From Marmoricola sp. (GTDB taxonomy: Bacteria; Actinomycetota; Actinomycetes; Propionibacteriales; Nocardioidaceae), in NCBI GenBank assembly GCA_025964775.1, contig JAOPYE010000026.1:124001-188000 (forward strand): DNA of 64,000 nt. The letters run 5' to 3'. The translations under genes and the position numbers were made by a program. The stretch's first letter is position 1. The number at the start of each line of letters is the position of its first letter. Below the pieces are notes generated by a model that did not search any database, had not been told where the DNA came from, and saw only the letters and a list, made by a program, of their open reading frames with translations. This document shows positions 32,176 to 42,210 of the stretch, piece after piece.

Positions 32176-33095
32176 GGTGCGAGGGGTTCCTTCGGCTTGC
32201 GCCGTGTGACCAGGACGCCCACCACGCACAGCGCGCCACCGACGAAGGCCAGCGCCGGCGGCACTTCGTCGAGCAGCAGCCACGCCATCAGGGTCGCGAT
32301 CGCCGGCACCAGGAAGGTCGTCAGCGACTGCTTGCCGGCATCGGTGTAGCGCAGCGCGAACGCCCAGGTGCTGAAGGCCAGCGCCGTCGGGAACAGCCCG
32401 AGATAGACGATCAGCGCCAACGTGCTGGTCGAATCGTGGGCGACCACATGACCCAGGTCGCCGACCCAGGGCAGGCAGACGACCACCCCGATCCAGCAGG
32501 CGTAGCAGGTGACTTCGAGGCCGGAGAGCCTGCGCAGCAGGACTTTCTGGCACACCACCCCGATCGCGTATGTGCCAGCAGCCAGCAGCGCGAGCAGGAC
32601 ACCGTTGAGGTCCGAGCCGCCGTTGCCGCGCAGTGCGCTGCCGATCACGACCACACCTCCGAAGGCGATGGCCATGCCGAGCAACAGCCAGCTGGTGAGC
32701 AACTCGTGAAGGAAGAGTGCAGCAAGCAGCGCGATCAGGATCGGCCCCACCTGTACGACCATCGCAGCCGTGGCCGCGTCGATCTTCTGTTCGCTCGCGT
32801 TCAGGGCCAGGTTGTAGATCCCGAACCAGGCGATGCCGCAGCCCAGCAGCAGGAACACCTCGTTGCGGGTGAACCGGTGGCGGGGCGACCTGACCAGCAG
32901 GATCGACAACGCAACCGCAGCGACCAGCAGCCGTCCGAGCGAGAGCGCGCCGGGGGTGACGTCATGGCCGAGATGCCGGATCGCGACGAACGCCGAGGCC
33001 CACAGCACCAGCGTCACTGCGATCGCCGCGACGGGCCGCCACGGAGCCGGGGCATCGGACGCCGTCGCGGCAGGGGCTGGTCCAGTCGTGGTCAC
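32166..33095 (-). CDS. EamA/DMT superfamily transporter
   Basis: A 309-residue permease with ten hydrophobic segments arranged as two EamA repeats, each about 140 residues. Typical landmarks are LVLWASAFVAIRHLGHDVTPGALSLGR in the first repeat and AFALRYTDAGKQSLTTFLVPAIATLMAWLLLDE in the second. DMT permeases export amino acids, nucleosides or other metabolites; the substrate here is unknown. GTG 33095 has TAGATT 7 nt upstream (33103-33108), a leaderless arrangement. It overlaps the sirtuin gene's end. Confidence 0.9.
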   Translation of the reverse strand: MTTTGPAPAATASDAPAPWRPVAAIAVTLVLWASAFVAIRHLGHDVTPGALSLGRLLVAAVALSILLVRSPRHRFTRNEVFLLLGCGIAWFGIYNLALNASEQKIDAATAAMVVQVGPILIALLAALFLHELLTSWLLLGMAIAFGGVVVIGSALRGNGGSDLNGVLLALLAAGTYAIGVVCQKVLLRRLSGLEVTCYACWIGVVVCLPWVGDLGHVVAHDSTSTLALIVYLGLFPTALAFSTWAFALRYTDAGKQSLTTFLVPAIATLMAWLLLDEVPPALAFVGGALCVVGVLVTRRKPKEPLAPQA

Positions 33096-33169
33096 CTGCG
33101 TGAATCTAGGTGACGGCACGGACCGGTGACACGCGGTTTTCGGTCGTCGTCCGTCGATATCCGGACGAC

Positions 33170-33664
33170 TCAGTCCGCGTTGCCCGGTGTCAGCCAGCCG
33201 CGGAAGGCATCGAGGTTGCGGGTGTCCTCGCCCCGCGAGGTACGCCACTCCCACTCCTTGCGGATGGCGGTCGAGAAACCCAGCTCGAGCAACACGTTGA
33301 AGGACTCGTCGGCGTAGGTCAGCACCGAGCCGAGCACCCGGTCGATCTCTTCGGGCGTCACGACGGTCAGCGGGAGCCGCGCGTCCAGGAAGATGTCGCC
33401 GAGTGCGTCGAGGGCGAACGCCAGGCCGAACATCTTCATGTTGCGCTCGAGCATCCAGCGGTAGACGGCCTCGAAATTCTCGTCCGGCTTGCGACAGACG
33501 AACGCATGGACGCTCAGGGCGTGCGTGCCGACCTCGAGCCGCACAGGCGTCTTGAGCTTGCGCTCGCCCGGCAGTACGACGTCGAAGACCCCCTCGGTGA
33601 GCTCCTCCCACTCCAGCTCGCCGTCAGCCAGGACGGCGCGGATGACCTCGGCCGGTGCGCTCAT
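33170..33664 (-). CDS. YbjN domain-containing protein
   Basis: A 164-residue cytoplasmic protein of the YbjN / type III secretion chaperone-like fold. Visible features are [48 protein letters not shown] and [12 protein letters not shown], which match the mycobacterial homologue (Rv0487) found between mshA and gpm1. No catalytic motif is present, and the family is thought to aid protein stability or stress responses, which is not shown here. Its ATG overlaps the mshA stop (ATGA), so it is co-translated with mshA and likely shares its promoter. Confidence 0.9.
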   Translation of the reverse strand: MSAPAEVIRAVLADGELEWEELTEGVFDVVLPGERKLKTPVRLEVGTHALSVHAFVCRKPDENFEAVYRWMLERNMKMFGLAFALDALGDIFLDARLPLTVVTPEEIDRVLGSVLTYADESFNVLLELGFSTAIRKEWEWRTSRGEDTRNLDAFRGWLTPGNAD

Positions 33665-34950
33665 CGCAGGACGTCGGCCGACATCAGGTCCACCGCGCGC
33701 CGGTAGACGGCCAGGGTGGCATCCGCGGTCCGCTCCCAGCTGAAGTCGGCTGCCTGGGCGACGGCGCCGACCGAGAGCGCGGCCCGCAGGTCGGGAGCCT
33801 CGATGATGGTGGAGAACACCCGGGCATAGTCGGCGGGGTCGTGGCCCTCGACAAGGAATCCGGAGCGCCCGTCGGCGACGGCCGTGGTCAGCCCGCCGAC
33901 CGCCGCAGCGACGACCGGCGTACCGACCGCCTGGGCCTCGACAGCGACCAGCCCGAAGCTCTCGTTGTACGACGGGACGCAGACCAGCGTGGCCGCGGCG
34001 TACCAGTCGACCAGCTCGTCGCGACGCACCGGGGGCACGAACCGGACCAGGTCCTCGATCCCCAGCGACTGGGCGAGGTCGGCCAGCGCCGTGGGCTGTT
34101 CGAGTCCGCTGCCCGAGGGCCCTCCGACGACCGCGACGACCAGTCGCGAGCGGAGGTCGGGCTGGCGCCGTACCAGCTCGGCAGCGGCGCGCAGCAGGAC
34201 GTCGGGGGCCTTCAGCGGCTGGATCCGTCCGACGAAGACCAGCACCTCGGCGTCCTGGCGCAGCCCCAACCGGGCGCGGGCAGCGGGCATCGAGGTCGGG
34301 CGGAACGCATCCAGGTCGACACCGGGGTGCACCACCTCGACCCGACCGGGGTCCGCGTCGTAGCTGTTGATCAGGTCCTTGGCCTCGGCGTCGGTGTTGG
34401 CGATCAGCATGTCCGCGGCCGCCACGACCTGTTCCTCGCCGATCACCCGCGCCTGCGGCTCGGGGACGTCACCCTCGGCGAGCAGGTCGTTCTTGACCTT
34501 GGCCATGGTGTGCATCGAGTGCACCAGCGGCACGCCCCAGCGGTCGCGTGCCAGCGCGCCGACCTGGCCGGAGAGCCAGTAGTGGCTGTGCACGATGTCG
34601 TAGTGGCCGACGTCGAACTGGGCCTCGGTGCGCAGCACCTCACGCGCGAAGACGCACAGCTGGCCCGGGAGCTCGTCCTTGGCCATGCCCTCGAAGGGCC
34701 CGGCCACGACGTGGCGGACGTTCACGCCCGGCGAGAAGGCGACCAGCGGCGGGAGCTGGGAGTCGGTCGCGCGGGTGAAGATGTCCACCTCGATCCCGCG
34801 CTGCGCCAGCCGGCGGGCGACCTCGGTGACGTAGACGTTCATCCCGCCCGCGTCCCCGGTCCCCGGCTGGTCGAGGGGTGAGGTGTGCAGGCTGATCATC
34901 GCCAGCCGTCGCAGCAAGGCCGGCTCTCTGTAGCCGCGACCGTTCACCAC
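33661..34950 (-). CDS. mshA: D-inositol-3-phosphate glycosyltransferase
   Basis: A 429-residue GT4 enzyme that starts mycothiol synthesis by linking GlcNAc to inositol phosphate. Family marks are [34 protein letters not shown], the donor-site region [15 protein letters not shown] and the EX7E segment [19 protein letters not shown] start at GTG 34950 because AGGAGG lies 5 nt upstream; the ATG at 34992 adds 14 residues with no ribosome site. GTG 34947 is one codon shorter and equally possible. It overlaps the following YbjN gene. Its presence supports a mycothiol-using actinobacterium. Confidence 0.96.
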   Translation of the reverse strand: MVNGRGYREPALLRRLAMISLHTSPLDQPGTGDAGGMNVYVTEVARRLAQRGIEVDIFTRATDSQLPPLVAFSPGVNVRHVVAGPFEGMAKDELPGQLCVFAREVLRTEAQFDVGHYDIVHSHYWLSGQVGALARDRWGVPLVHSMHTMAKVKNDLLAEGDVPEPQARVIGEEQVVAAADMLIANTDAEAKDLINSYDADPGRVEVVHPGVDLDAFRPTSMPAARARLGLRQDAEVLVFVGRIQPLKAPDVLLRAAAELVRRQPDLRSRLVVAVVGGPSGSGLEQPTALADLAQSLGIEDLVRFVPPVRRDELVDWYAAATLVCVPSYNESFGLVAVEAQAVGTPVVAAAVGGLTTAVADGRSGFLVEGHDPADYARVFSTIIEAPDLRAALSVGAVAQAADFSWERTADATLAVYRRAVDLMSADVLR

Positions 34951-35040
34951 ATCCACCTCCTGACCGCTCAACCACCGTGCATTGTTGCCCATTCCCCGTG
35001 TCAGGATGTTCGGCGTTCGCCCCAGAGACCAGGAGAGCCC

Positions 35041-35826
35041 ATGACCGCCGAGACCACCGCGCCGAATTCCGGGCCGAATTCCGGGCGCACCGCCGTCGTC
35101 ACCGGGGCGAGCAGCGGGATCGGGGAGGCGACCGCCCGCGCGCTCGCCGGAGCCGGTTTCCGGGTGATCTGCGCAGCACGACGCAGCGACCGGATCGAGC
35201 GGCTGGCGAGCAAGATCGGCGGCGTCGCGGTCACCTGCGACGTGACCTCCGAGGCCTCGGTTGCCGACCTGGCCGCAGCCGTCGGCGAACGTCTCGACGT
35301 CCTGGTCAACAACGCCGGTGGCGCGTACGGCGCCGACCAGGTGGCAACGGCCGACATCGGGGCCTGGCAGCGGATGTTCGAGGTCAACGTGCTGGGCGTC
35401 GTCCGGGTCACCAAGGCCCTGCTGCCGGCACTCCGGGCGTCCGGCAGCGGCCTGGTGGTCAACATCGGCTCAACCGCAGGCCGGGTCGCCTACGCGGGAG
35501 GCGGTGGCTACACGGCGGCCAAGCACGGCCTGCACGCCGTCAGCCAGACGTTGCGCCTCGAACTCAACGGCGAACCGTTGCGCATCACCGAGATCGCCCC
35601 GGGCATGGTCCACACCGACGAGTTCGCGCTGGTCCGCTTCGGTGACGCGGCTCGAGCCGAGGCCGTGTACGCCGACGTCGATTCGCCCCTGGTCGCCCAC
35701 GACGTGGCCGAGGCGGTGCGGTGGGTCGCCTCCCTGCCACGCCACGTCAACATCGACGAGCTCGTGATGCGACCGGTCGCCCAGGCTGCCCAGCACCAGC
35801 TCCACCGGGGCCCGATCTTCGACTGA
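35041..35826 (+). CDS. SDR family NAD(P)-dependent oxidoreductase
   Basis: A 261-residue short-chain dehydrogenase. Cofactor motif [25 protein letters not shown], catalytic Ser in INIGSTAG-like [10 protein letters not shown], and YTAAK (Tyr and Lys of the active site) in [15 protein letters not shown]. The sequence from [18 protein letters not shown] fits the YdfG/serine-dehydrogenase-like group. AGGAG precedes ATG 35041. The short N-terminal extension ([10 protein letters not shown]) arises from a 12-bp duplication (CCGAATTCCGGG). It diverges from mshA and ends next to the repeat at 35831. The substrate is unknown. Confidence 0.92.
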   Translation: MTAETTAPNSGPNSGRTAVVTGASSGIGEATARALAGAGFRVICAARRSDRIERLASKIGGVAVTCDVTSEASVADLAAAVGERLDVLVNNAGGAYGADQVATADIGAWQRMFEVNVLGVVRVTKALLPALRASGSGLVVNIGSTAGRVAYAGGGGYTAAKHGLHAVSQTLRLELNGEPLRITEIAPGMVHTDEFALVRFGDAARAEAVYADVDSPLVAHDVAEAVRWVASLPRHVNIDELVMRPVAQAAQHQLHRGPIFD

Positions 35827-35830
35827 CGCT

Positions 35831-35914
35831 GGTTGAGGAAGGCCGGCACGGCCTGTCTCGAAACCTGGGTCGCCGGGTTTCGAGACGGATGCTGCGCAAC
35901 CTCCTCAACCACCG
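35831..35914. repeat. Nocardioides-type intergenic repeats, copies 4a and 4b (inverted pair)
   Basis: Copy 4a (35831-35865) is identical over 35 bp to the unit at 49841-49875. Copy 4b (35875-35914) runs the other way, from GGGTTTCGAGACGG to CCTCAACCACCG. Together they could fold as one large hairpin between the convergent SDR and amidase genes. Confidence 0.82.
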
Positions 35915-35921
35915 AAGAAGG

Positions 35922-36722
35922 TCAGCGGTGCAGGTAGGCCCGGATCCCGGCGACCACGGCGGCCGCGTACACCGACCTCCCGCGGGCTGAGGTCATCCGG
36001 CGCGCGTCGGCGGCGTTGCGCATGTTGCCGATCTCGATGAGGGCGACGGGGATGCCTGCCAGGTTCAGGGTGGCGAGGTCCGAGCGGATGCTCAGCGCGG
36101 TGCCGCCCCCGATGTAGTTGGACCGCGCCAGGTGCTGGCCGTCGAACCCGGACCGCAGCGCCCTGGCCAGGCGCAGCGACGCCGCGGCGATGGCGTTGGT
36201 CCACGGCCTGCGCGAGGTCGGCGCGATCACGTGGAAGCCGTGATCGCTGCCCGGAGCGCCATCGGCGTGCAGGCCCACCTGCAGGACGGCGCCGGCCTTC
36301 TTCCCGAACTCGCCGCGCGTGTTCACGCACGGTCCCCACAGCCGTTCGCTGTTCCGGGTTCGGGTCATCACCACGGTCGCACCCAGCGCCATCAGACGTG
36401 CCTTGACCAGGCTCGCCAGCTGGAAGTTCACGGTCGCTTCCGGGTAGCCCCAGTTCGTCGCCGTGCCGGTGGTGTCGCAGGCCTTCCTGAACCCACCGGC
36501 CGGCACGAGCCGACTGATCTGCTGGGGGAAGTTGTGGTTGCCGAGCTGGTGACCCGGATCCAGCGAGATCCGTACGCCGGCCAGCGGCAACGGCGCCGCG
36601 ACGAGCCGAACGGCGTCAGGGTGGGTTGCCGGGACAGCCAGGTCGGTGCCCACCGGAGCGGCCGTGGCGGCAACCCCGGCGGCCAGGATCGCCAGGACGA
36701 CAACGGCCGCGCGGATCAACAC
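35922..36722 (-). CDS. N-acetylmuramoyl-L-alanine amidase (Amidase_3), secreted
   Basis: A 266-residue exported cell-wall hydrolase. A signal peptide ([21 protein letters not shown]) precedes an Amidase_3 domain. Zinc ligands are His in ISLDPGHQLGNHN, Glu in NWGYPEATVNFQLA and His in QVGLHADGAPG; the catalytic Glu is in PVALIEIGNMRN. It cleaves the bond between muramic acid and L-alanine. GTG 36722 overlaps the last codons of the phosphatase gene. It has no recognisable cell-wall binding module. It is likely co-transcribed with the low-Mr phosphatase. Confidence 0.92.
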   Translation of the reverse strand: MLIRAAVVVLAILAAGVAATAAPVGTDLAVPATHPDAVRLVAAPLPLAGVRISLDPGHQLGNHNFPQQISRLVPAGGFRKACDTTGTATNWGYPEATVNFQLASLVKARLMALGATVVMTRTRNSERLWGPCVNTRGEFGKKAGAVLQVGLHADGAPGSDHGFHVIAPTSRRPWTNAIAAASLRLARALRSGFDGQHLARSNYIGGGTALSIRSDLATLNLAGIPVALIEIGNMRNAADARRMTSARGRSVYAAAVVAGIRAYLHR

Positions 36723-37267
36723 TGGAGGCCCTTCGCGATCACCTGGACGGCTTCGTCGATCGCCTTCGCGGCAGCGGCGTGCGCCTCGGCCCCGCGACGG
36801 AACGGGTCGGGCACGTCCTGCTCGACCGCACCGGCCGCCGATCGGTGCGCGCCGGCCCACTTCACGAGCTCGTCGGGCGTGGTCCCGTCCGACATCTCGA
36901 CGAGGGCGGCGAACTCCAGGATCGTGAAGGTGCGCCGCAGGGCGCCCGGCGCCTCGGCCAGCACCTGGGAGCGCAGGTCCCGGGTGGCGGTGAGCAGCAG
37001 GTCCGCGTCCTCGATCAGCTCGGGGGTCAGCTGTCGGGCTGCGAATCCGGTCGGGTCCCCACCGTAGGAGCGCAGTTCGGCCGAGGCGTACCTGCTCATC
37101 GCGTAGCCGACCATCGCGCCGACGCCGGCACTGGAGACGACGACCTTGCTGGCGGGCAACCGGGACGCGAGCAGCCGCTCGGCCACCGGGGAGCGGCACA
37201 CGTTCCCGATGCACACCACGAGGATCCGGAACGGGTCCGGGTCGATCGGCGATGGCTTGGGGGACAT
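36716..37267 (-). CDS. Low-molecular-weight protein-tyrosine phosphatase
   Basis: A 183-residue LMW-PTP. The P-loop is [17 protein letters not shown], with the nucleophilic Cys and the Arg of CxxxxxR, and the general-acid loop is [11 protein letters not shown] near residue 150. Such phosphatases pair with bacterial tyrosine kinases in exopolysaccharide production; the tyrosine kinase at 56918 and sugar transferase at 40277 make that plausible here. ATG 37267 has TATCGT 7 nt upstream (37275-37280), giving a leaderless message; the longer in-frame extension is not supported. It diverges from typA and overlaps the amidase start. Confidence 0.92.
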   Translation of the reverse strand: MSPKPSPIDPDPFRILVVCIGNVCRSPVAERLLASRLPASKVVVSSAGVGAMVGYAMSRYASAELRSYGGDPTGFAARQLTPELIEDADLLLTATRDLRSQVLAEAPGALRRTFTILEFAALVEMSDGTTPDELVKWAGAHRSAAGAVEQDVPDPFRRGAEAHAAAAKAIDEAVQVIAKGLQC

Positions 37268-37359
37268 GAGACTCACGATAGACTTCGGGGTCGTCATTCG
37301 GCGTACGCACCAGACAAACGAGACCTGTCTCACCCCTGCCCGGAAGGCATCACCCGCTC

Positions 37360-39264
37360 ATGGCTACCAGCACCCGCTCCGACCTGCGCAACGTCGCGAT
37401 CGTCGCGCACGTCGACCACGGCAAGACCACCCTGGTCGACGCCATGCTCCTGCAGGCGGGCGCATTCTCCGCGCACCAGGCGGAGGGCGTCGGCGAGCGT
37501 GCGATGGACTCCGGCGAGCTCGAGCGCGAGAAGGGCATCACCATCCTCGCGAAGAACACCGCGGTGCACTACGCGGGTCCTGCCGCCGAGGGCAAGCCGA
37601 TGACGATCAACATCATCGACACCCCGGGCCACGCCGACTTCGGTGGCGAGGTCGAGCGCGGGCTGTCGATGGTCGACGGCATCGTCCTGCTGGTCGACGC
37701 CTCCGAGGGCCCGCTCCCCCAGACCCGCTTCGTGCTGCGCAAGGCACTGAACGCCGACATGCCGGTGATCCTGGTCGTCAACAAGACCGACCGTGGTGAT
37801 GCCCGGATCGCCGAGGTCGTCGACGAGACCTACGAGCTCTTCATGGACCTGCTCGACGAGTCGCACAGCCAGGACGCGCTCGACTTCCCGGTCGTCTACG
37901 CCTCGGGCCGCGCCGGCATCGCCAGCCTGACTGCTCCGGAGAACGGCACGATGCCCGAGGGCAGCGACCTGGAGCCGCTCTTCAAGACGATCCTGGAGAC
38001 CATCCCGGCGCCGGTGTACACCGAGGGCGCGCCGCTGCAGGCGCACGTCACGAACCTGGACGCCAGCCCGTTCCTCGGGCGGCTCGCCCTGGTCCGGATC
38101 CACGAGGGCCACCTGAAGAAGGGCCAGAACGTCGCCTGGATGAAGCGCGACGGCATCACCAAGACCGTGAAGATCACCGAGCTCCTCGTCACCGAGGGCC
38201 TCGAGCGCAAGCCCGGCGAGGAAGCCGGGCCGGGCGACATCGTCGCCATCGCCGGCATCCCGGACATCACCATCGGTGAGACCCTCGCCGACCCGGAGAA
38301 CCCAATCGCCCTGCCCCTGATCCACGTCGACGAGCCCGCGATCTCGATGACCATCGGCACCAACACCTCGCCGCTCGCCGGCAAGGGCCCGACCAAGCAC
38401 ACCAAGGTCACCGCCCGCCTGGTCAAGGACCGGCTCGACAGCGAGCTGGTCGGCAACGTGTCGCTGCGCATCCTCCCGACCGAGCGTCCCGACGCGTGGG
38501 AGGTCCAGGGCCGCGGCGAGCTCGCGCTGGCGATCCTGGTCGAGCAGATGCGTCGCGAGGGCTTCGAGCTGACCGTCGGCAAGCCGCAGGTGGTCACCAA
38601 GGAGATCAATGGCAAGCTCCACGAGCCGACCGAGCGCCTCACCATCGACGCACCTGAGGAGCACCTCGGCGCGATCACCCAGCTGCTCGCGATCCGCAAG
38701 GGCCGGATGGAGCAGATGACCAACCACGGCACCGGCTGGGTCCGGATGGAGTTCCTGGTCCCCTCGCGCGGCCTGATCGGCTTCCGGACCGACTTCCTCA
38801 CCCAGACCCGCGGCACCGGCATCGCGCACCACATCTCCGAGGGCTACGAGCCGTGGGCCGGCGAGATCAAGTCCCGCTCCCAGGGTTCGCTGGTGGCCGA
38901 CCGCTCGGGTGCCGCGACGGCGTACGCGATGACGAACCTGCAGGAGCGTGGCGTCATGTTCGTCGACCCGACGACCGAGGTCTACGAGGGCATGATCGTC
39001 GGCGAGAACTCGCGCGCCGACGACATGGACGTGAACATCACCAAGGAGAAGCAGCAGACCAACGTGCGCTCGTCGACGTCGGACAACTTCGAGAAGCTCA
39101 TCCCGCCGAAGAAGCTCAGCCTCGAGCAGTGCCTGGAGTTCTGCCGCGACGACGAGTGCGTCGAGGTCACCCCGGACAGCGTGCGCATCCGCAAGGTCAT
39201 CCTGGACGCCGGCGAGCGCAACCGTACGGCGTCCCGCGCGCGGTCGGCCGCCAAGAACGGCTGA
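37360..39264 (+). CDS. typA: Ribosome-associated GTPase TypA/BipA
   Basis: A 634-residue translational GTPase, normal length. The G1 motif is [17 protein letters not shown], the G2 region has [16 protein letters not shown]3 is [15 protein letters not shown], and G4 is [12 protein letters not shown]. The EF-G-like domains III and V and the TypA-specific C-terminal domain ([33 protein letters not shown] segment, [15 protein letters not shown]) follow. It assists ribosome assembly or stress adaptation. ATG 37360 lies about 75 nt after a TAGACT, so a leader is likely. It ends close to the convergent lipoprotein gene. Confidence 0.97.
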   Translation: MATSTRSDLRNVAIVAHVDHGKTTLVDAMLLQAGAFSAHQAEGVGERAMDSGELEREKGITILAKNTAVHYAGPAAEGKPMTINIIDTPGHADFGGEVERGLSMVDGIVLLVDASEGPLPQTRFVLRKALNADMPVILVVNKTDRGDARIAEVVDETYELFMDLLDESHSQDALDFPVVYASGRAGIASLTAPENGTMPEGSDLEPLFKTILETIPAPVYTEGAPLQAHVTNLDASPFLGRLALVRIHEGHLKKGQNVAWMKRDGITKTVKITELLVTEGLERKPGEEAGPGDIVAIAGIPDITIGETLADPENPIALPLIHVDEPAISMTIGTNTSPLAGKGPTKHTKVTARLVKDRLDSELVGNVSLRILPTERPDAWEVQGRGELALAILVEQMRREGFELTVGKPQVVTKEINGKLHEPTERLTIDAPEEHLGAITQLLAIRKGRMEQMTNHGTGWVRMEFLVPSRGLIGFRTDFLTQTRGTGIAHHISEGYEPWAGEIKSRSQGSLVADRSGAATAYAMTNLQERGVMFVDPTTEVYEGMIVGENSRADDMDVNITKEKQQTNVRSSTSDNFEKLIPPKKLSLEQCLEFCRDDECVEVTPDSVRIRKVILDAGERNRTASRARSAAKNG

Positions 39265-39269
39265 TCGTT

Positions 39270-40280
39270 CTACCGGTTGTAGACGGAGCCCTGCGTCACG
39301 ACGGATCGCTGACTGGGGGCGGCATCGGCCTCGCAGGCGATCTGGAACCGACCGGTCCGCGTGGGCCACTGGTCGACCTCGGGTTCGGCGACGCCGGTGA
39401 GCTTCGTGGTCGTCGAGACCGACCGCAGGTACGTCGTGCAGGCACGGTCGAGGGCAGCGAAGGTGGCCGAACCGAAGTCGACGAACGGGCCGGATGCTCG
39501 GGTCTTGATTGCGGTGGTGCCCGGGAACGCCCCGGAACGGACCGCAGCAGTCACGTCGATCCCGGCGATCCGTTCGCGATCGTGGTTGCGCGCACAGTCG
39601 ACGTAGACCAGTGACGCGCTGTCGATGCAGGTCCGGTCCTCGGTCGGGAAGCCGTGGGTGAAGACCTCGGCGTAGAGCAACGGCGAGGCCACCTCCTGAG
39701 CCAGGGTGCAGGCGTAGACGCGTTGCCCCTGCGCCCACTGCGCCGGCGAGGGCGGTGCCCAGCCGAGCGTGAAGCCGGCCGGGAAGGCCGGCTCGACAAG
39801 GGCACCGGCCACGCCACTGGCATCGGCGGCCTGCAGCAGCACCTGGTTCATGCACGCGCGCCGTACGGCCTGGTCGATCCCGGCGTACTCGCTCTGGTCC
39901 GGCCGCAGGAACACTGTGTAGTCGGTCAGTTGGGGGGTGACGTCGGAGAGCCGGACTCCCTTGTAGACCTCGATGCCGTGGTCCTCGCTGCAGGACCGGG
40001 TCCGGGAGAACGCAGCCCGGTCTGCCAGTGCGTGCGCCGCGTCGAAGTAGGTCACCGAGAACTGCTTGGCGACCCGCAGGATCGTCTGGGGATCGGCTCC
40101 CGCCCGGAGCCCGGACCAGCAGGTCTCCGTCGTCAGTGTGGTGCTCGCACCGTCCTGGCCACCGGAGGCGTCGTCGGTGGGCGGCGCCTTGAGCTGGGAC
40201 CCCGCAGAACAGCCCGCCAACCAGACCACCAAGGCGCACACGCCGATGGTCGGGAGGAACGACCGCAGCGACGTGCTCAG
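39270..40280 (-). CDS. Secreted lipoprotein of unknown function, with likely CTG start
   Basis: A 336-residue lipoprotein: a signal of SLRSFLPTIGVCALVVWLAGC, with lipobox LAGC, then a mature part with many cysteines (CW, CSE, CMN, CT, CID, CARN, CTT, CEAD). I recognise no named family; the septum-formation-like regular Cys spacing suggests disulfides. No ATG, GTG or TTG lies at a sensible distance upstream of the signal in frame. A CTG at 40280 overlaps the upstream stop as CTGA and has GAAGG at a normal distance, so it is the best start; GTG 40241 would leave a very short signal. It follows the sugar transferase, so may belong to envelope or polysaccharide functions. Confidence 0.7.
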   Translation of the reverse strand: MSTSLRSFLPTIGVCALVVWLAGCSAGSQLKAPPTDDASGGQDGASTTLTTETCWSGLRAGADPQTILRVAKQFSVTYFDAAHALADRAAFSRTRSCSEDHGIEVYKGVRLSDVTPQLTDYTVFLRPDQSEYAGIDQAVRRACMNQVLLQAADASGVAGALVEPAFPAGFTLGWAPPSPAQWAQGQRVYACTLAQEVASPLLYAEVFTHGFPTEDRTCIDSASLVYVDCARNHDRERIAGIDVTAAVRSGAFPGTTAIKTRASGPFVDFGSATFAALDRACTTYLRSVSTTTKLTGVAEPEVDQWPTRTGRFQIACEADAAPSQRSVVTQGSVYNR

Positions 40281-41770
40281 TACGCGCCTTCGGAGACCAG
40301 CACAGCCTTCACGGTCTTCACCATGATCACCAGGTCGATGACCATCGACCAGTTGTCGACGTAGTACAGGTCGAGGCGGACCGACTCCGCCCATGACAGG
40401 TCCGAACGACCGGAGACCTGCCACAGACCGGTCATGCCGGGGCGCACCAGCGCGCGCCGGTGGGTGTCCTCCTCGTAGCGCTCGACATCGGTCGGCAGCA
40501 ACGGACGCGGCCCGACCAGGCTCATCTCACCCTTGAGGACGTTGATCAGCTGTGGCAGCTCGTCGATCGAGTACTTGCGGATGAACCTGCCGAACCGGGT
40601 GATCCGGGGGTCGTTGGTCATCTTGAACAACACGCCGTCGACCTCGTTGTGCTCGTCGAGCGAGGCGCGCAGGGCTTCGGCGTTCACGATCATCGAACGG
40701 AACTTCACCATCTGGAATTCTTCGCCGTGGATCCCGGCGCGGGTCTGCCGGTAGAAGACCGGCCCGCGGTCCTGGAGCCAGATGATCAGCGCGGTGGTCA
40801 GCAACAGGGGCGACAGCACGAACACCACCGAGGAACCGACGACGAGGTCGAAGGCACGCTTGGTCCAGCCGCCCGCACGGTCGCTCTGCGGTTCCTCGAC
40901 CTGGACGAACGGGAGCCCGGCAACGTGGCGCATGTGCACCCGCGGGCCGGCGATGTCGGTCAGCGACGGCACGACGAGCATCTCGAGGTCGAGTCCCTGG
41001 AGCGCCCAGCCGAGGCGGCGGAGGTCGGCAGCCGACGAGTACGACCCGCCGGCGACGATGACGCCGTCAGCACCGCGTTCGATGACCACCCGACGCACGT
41101 CATCGATGTCCCCGAAGACCGGTACGCCGGTCTCGAGGTGGTCCTGGCCGCCCGGAACGCACATGCCGACCAACCGGTAGCCCATCCACGGCGCCCGGCC
41201 GAGCACCTCGGTCAGCTCCTGGATCGCCGCCGGAGCACCGACGGCGATGACGCGGATCGCGAGCCGGCCCTCGGTCCGGGCCCGGTGCAGGGTCTGGCGG
41301 TCGACGTAGCGGACCAGCAGCAGCAGCGGTGTACCGATGAAGAAGAAGATCAACGGGTAGCCGCGGGTCGGCTGGAGGTAGGAGAGGAACCCCCACATGC
41401 AGGCGATCCCGAAGCTGATGGCCGAGGCGATCGTGATCGCCCGGAACTCCTCGAAACCGGCGCCGTAGTTGCGGGTCCGGTAGGCGCCCATGATCACCAG
41501 CATCGCGAGCCAGACGATGATCAGTCCCGGACCCAACAGCGGAGCCCAGGGGAACGGGTAGGGCTCGGAGGCCCAGTACTTGTCGATGACGTGCCGCCAG
41601 TCCCAGGCCAGCACCGAGGTCACCGAGAGCACGCCGGCGTCGAGCAGGAACACCCCGACGAGCATGTGCCTGATGCGCTGGTTCAACCGCACACGCCGTA
41701 CGACGACCTCAGGCTCCGCGCCGGAGGGACTCACATCGTTGCCCTCCTCGTCGGTCACGCTGCTGCTCAT
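40277..41770 (-). CDS. Exopolysaccharide undecaprenyl-phosphate sugar phosphotransferase (WbaP/EpsE type)
   Basis: A 497-residue initiating glycosyltransferase. Five N-terminal membrane helices (residues about 35-160) and a CoA-binding-like cytoplasmic domain (IRVIAVGAPAAIQELTEVLG) precede the C-terminal bacterial sugar transferase domain starting WTKRAFDLVVGSSVV. Catalytic marks are FYRQTRAGIHGEEFQMVKFRSM, SIDELPQLINVLKGEMSLVGPRP and PGMTGLWQVSGRSDLSW. It loads the first sugar phosphate onto undecaprenyl phosphate for repeat-unit synthesis. ATG 41770 overlaps the DUF2516 stop (ATGA). Other EPS genes (kinase, polymerase) lie at 56.9-59.6 kb. Confidence 0.93.
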   Translation of the reverse strand: MSSSVTDEEGNDVSPSGAEPEVVVRRVRLNQRIRHMLVGVFLLDAGVLSVTSVLAWDWRHVIDKYWASEPYPFPWAPLLGPGLIIVWLAMLVIMGAYRTRNYGAGFEEFRAITIASAISFGIACMWGFLSYLQPTRGYPLIFFFIGTPLLLLVRYVDRQTLHRARTEGRLAIRVIAVGAPAAIQELTEVLGRAPWMGYRLVGMCVPGGQDHLETGVPVFGDIDDVRRVVIERGADGVIVAGGSYSSAADLRRLGWALQGLDLEMLVVPSLTDIAGPRVHMRHVAGLPFVQVEEPQSDRAGGWTKRAFDLVVGSSVVFVLSPLLLTTALIIWLQDRGPVFYRQTRAGIHGEEFQMVKFRSMIVNAEALRASLDEHNEVDGVLFKMTNDPRITRFGRFIRKYSIDELPQLINVLKGEMSLVGPRPLLPTDVERYEEDTHRRALVRPGMTGLWQVSGRSDLSWAESVRLDLYYVDNWSMVIDLVIMVKTVKAVLVSEGAY

Positions 41771-42048
41771 CGTCGCCGGGTCAGCGCGGCCACGGCCGGC
41801 TTCACGTCGAGGATGTACACGAAGGCTGCGACGGTCCCGACCAGTCCGAAGATCAGGGAGCTGAGCAGCAGGTGCGCCGCGAGGGCGAGCGCGAGGATCC
41901 ACAGCCAGGCTGTCTTCGTCAGCTTGCCGGCGGCGACGAACGCCTCTCCCGGCCGCAGCAGAGCATCGATCAGCGCCCACATCTTCACGCCCAGGAGGAC
42001 GAGGTAGACGAGGGTGATGACGTTCGCCTGCAGGTTGTAGAACAGCAC
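41767..42048 (-). CDS. DUF2516 family membrane protein
   Basis: A 93-residue protein with two or three membrane helices: [58 protein letters not shown]. It matches DUF2516 (mycobacterial Rv0476), which always lies beside the hbhA gene. I chose GTG 42048 because TAGGCT ends 6 nt upstream (42055-42060), i.e. leaderless; the GTG at 42054 directly abuts the -10 and is unlikely. Its stop overlaps the ATG of the sugar transferase gene, which is unusual and suggests coupled expression. Function unknown. Confidence 0.88.
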   Translation of the reverse strand: MLFYNLQANVITLVYLVLLGVKMWALIDALLRPGEAFVAAGKLTKTAWLWILALALAAHLLLSSLIFGLVGTVAAFVYILDVKPAVAALTRRR

Positions 42049-42134
42049 CGGCACAGCCTAAGCCGCACGGGGTCTGCACGTCCGGAGTACCGGCACGTAG
42101 CCACGGCGATTCGCGACGACCACGGCCCTGGATG

Positions 42135-42179
42135 CCGACGCAACAGAGCCCCCGGGCGGACCCGGGGGCTCTGCGTCGG
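42135..42179. terminator. Terminator downstream of the HbhA-like gene
   Basis: A perfect 12-bp stem (AGAGCCCCCGGG, 42145-42156, and complement 42161-42172) with loop CGGA is extended, after an AAC bulge, by CCGACGC/GCGTCGG (42135-42141 and 42173-42179). It lies after the stop of the HbhA-like gene on the minus strand. Confidence 0.85.
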
Positions 42180-42210
42180 TGGACCGGTCAGCGACCGGAC
42201 CTCCGGTGGT

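Noticed and set aside
37330..40239. A 969-codon open frame on the minus strand
   Set aside because: It lies antisense to typA and in another frame of the lipoprotein gene, with Arg/Asp/Gly-rich low-complexity translation and no family motif. Long antisense frames are expected at this GC content.
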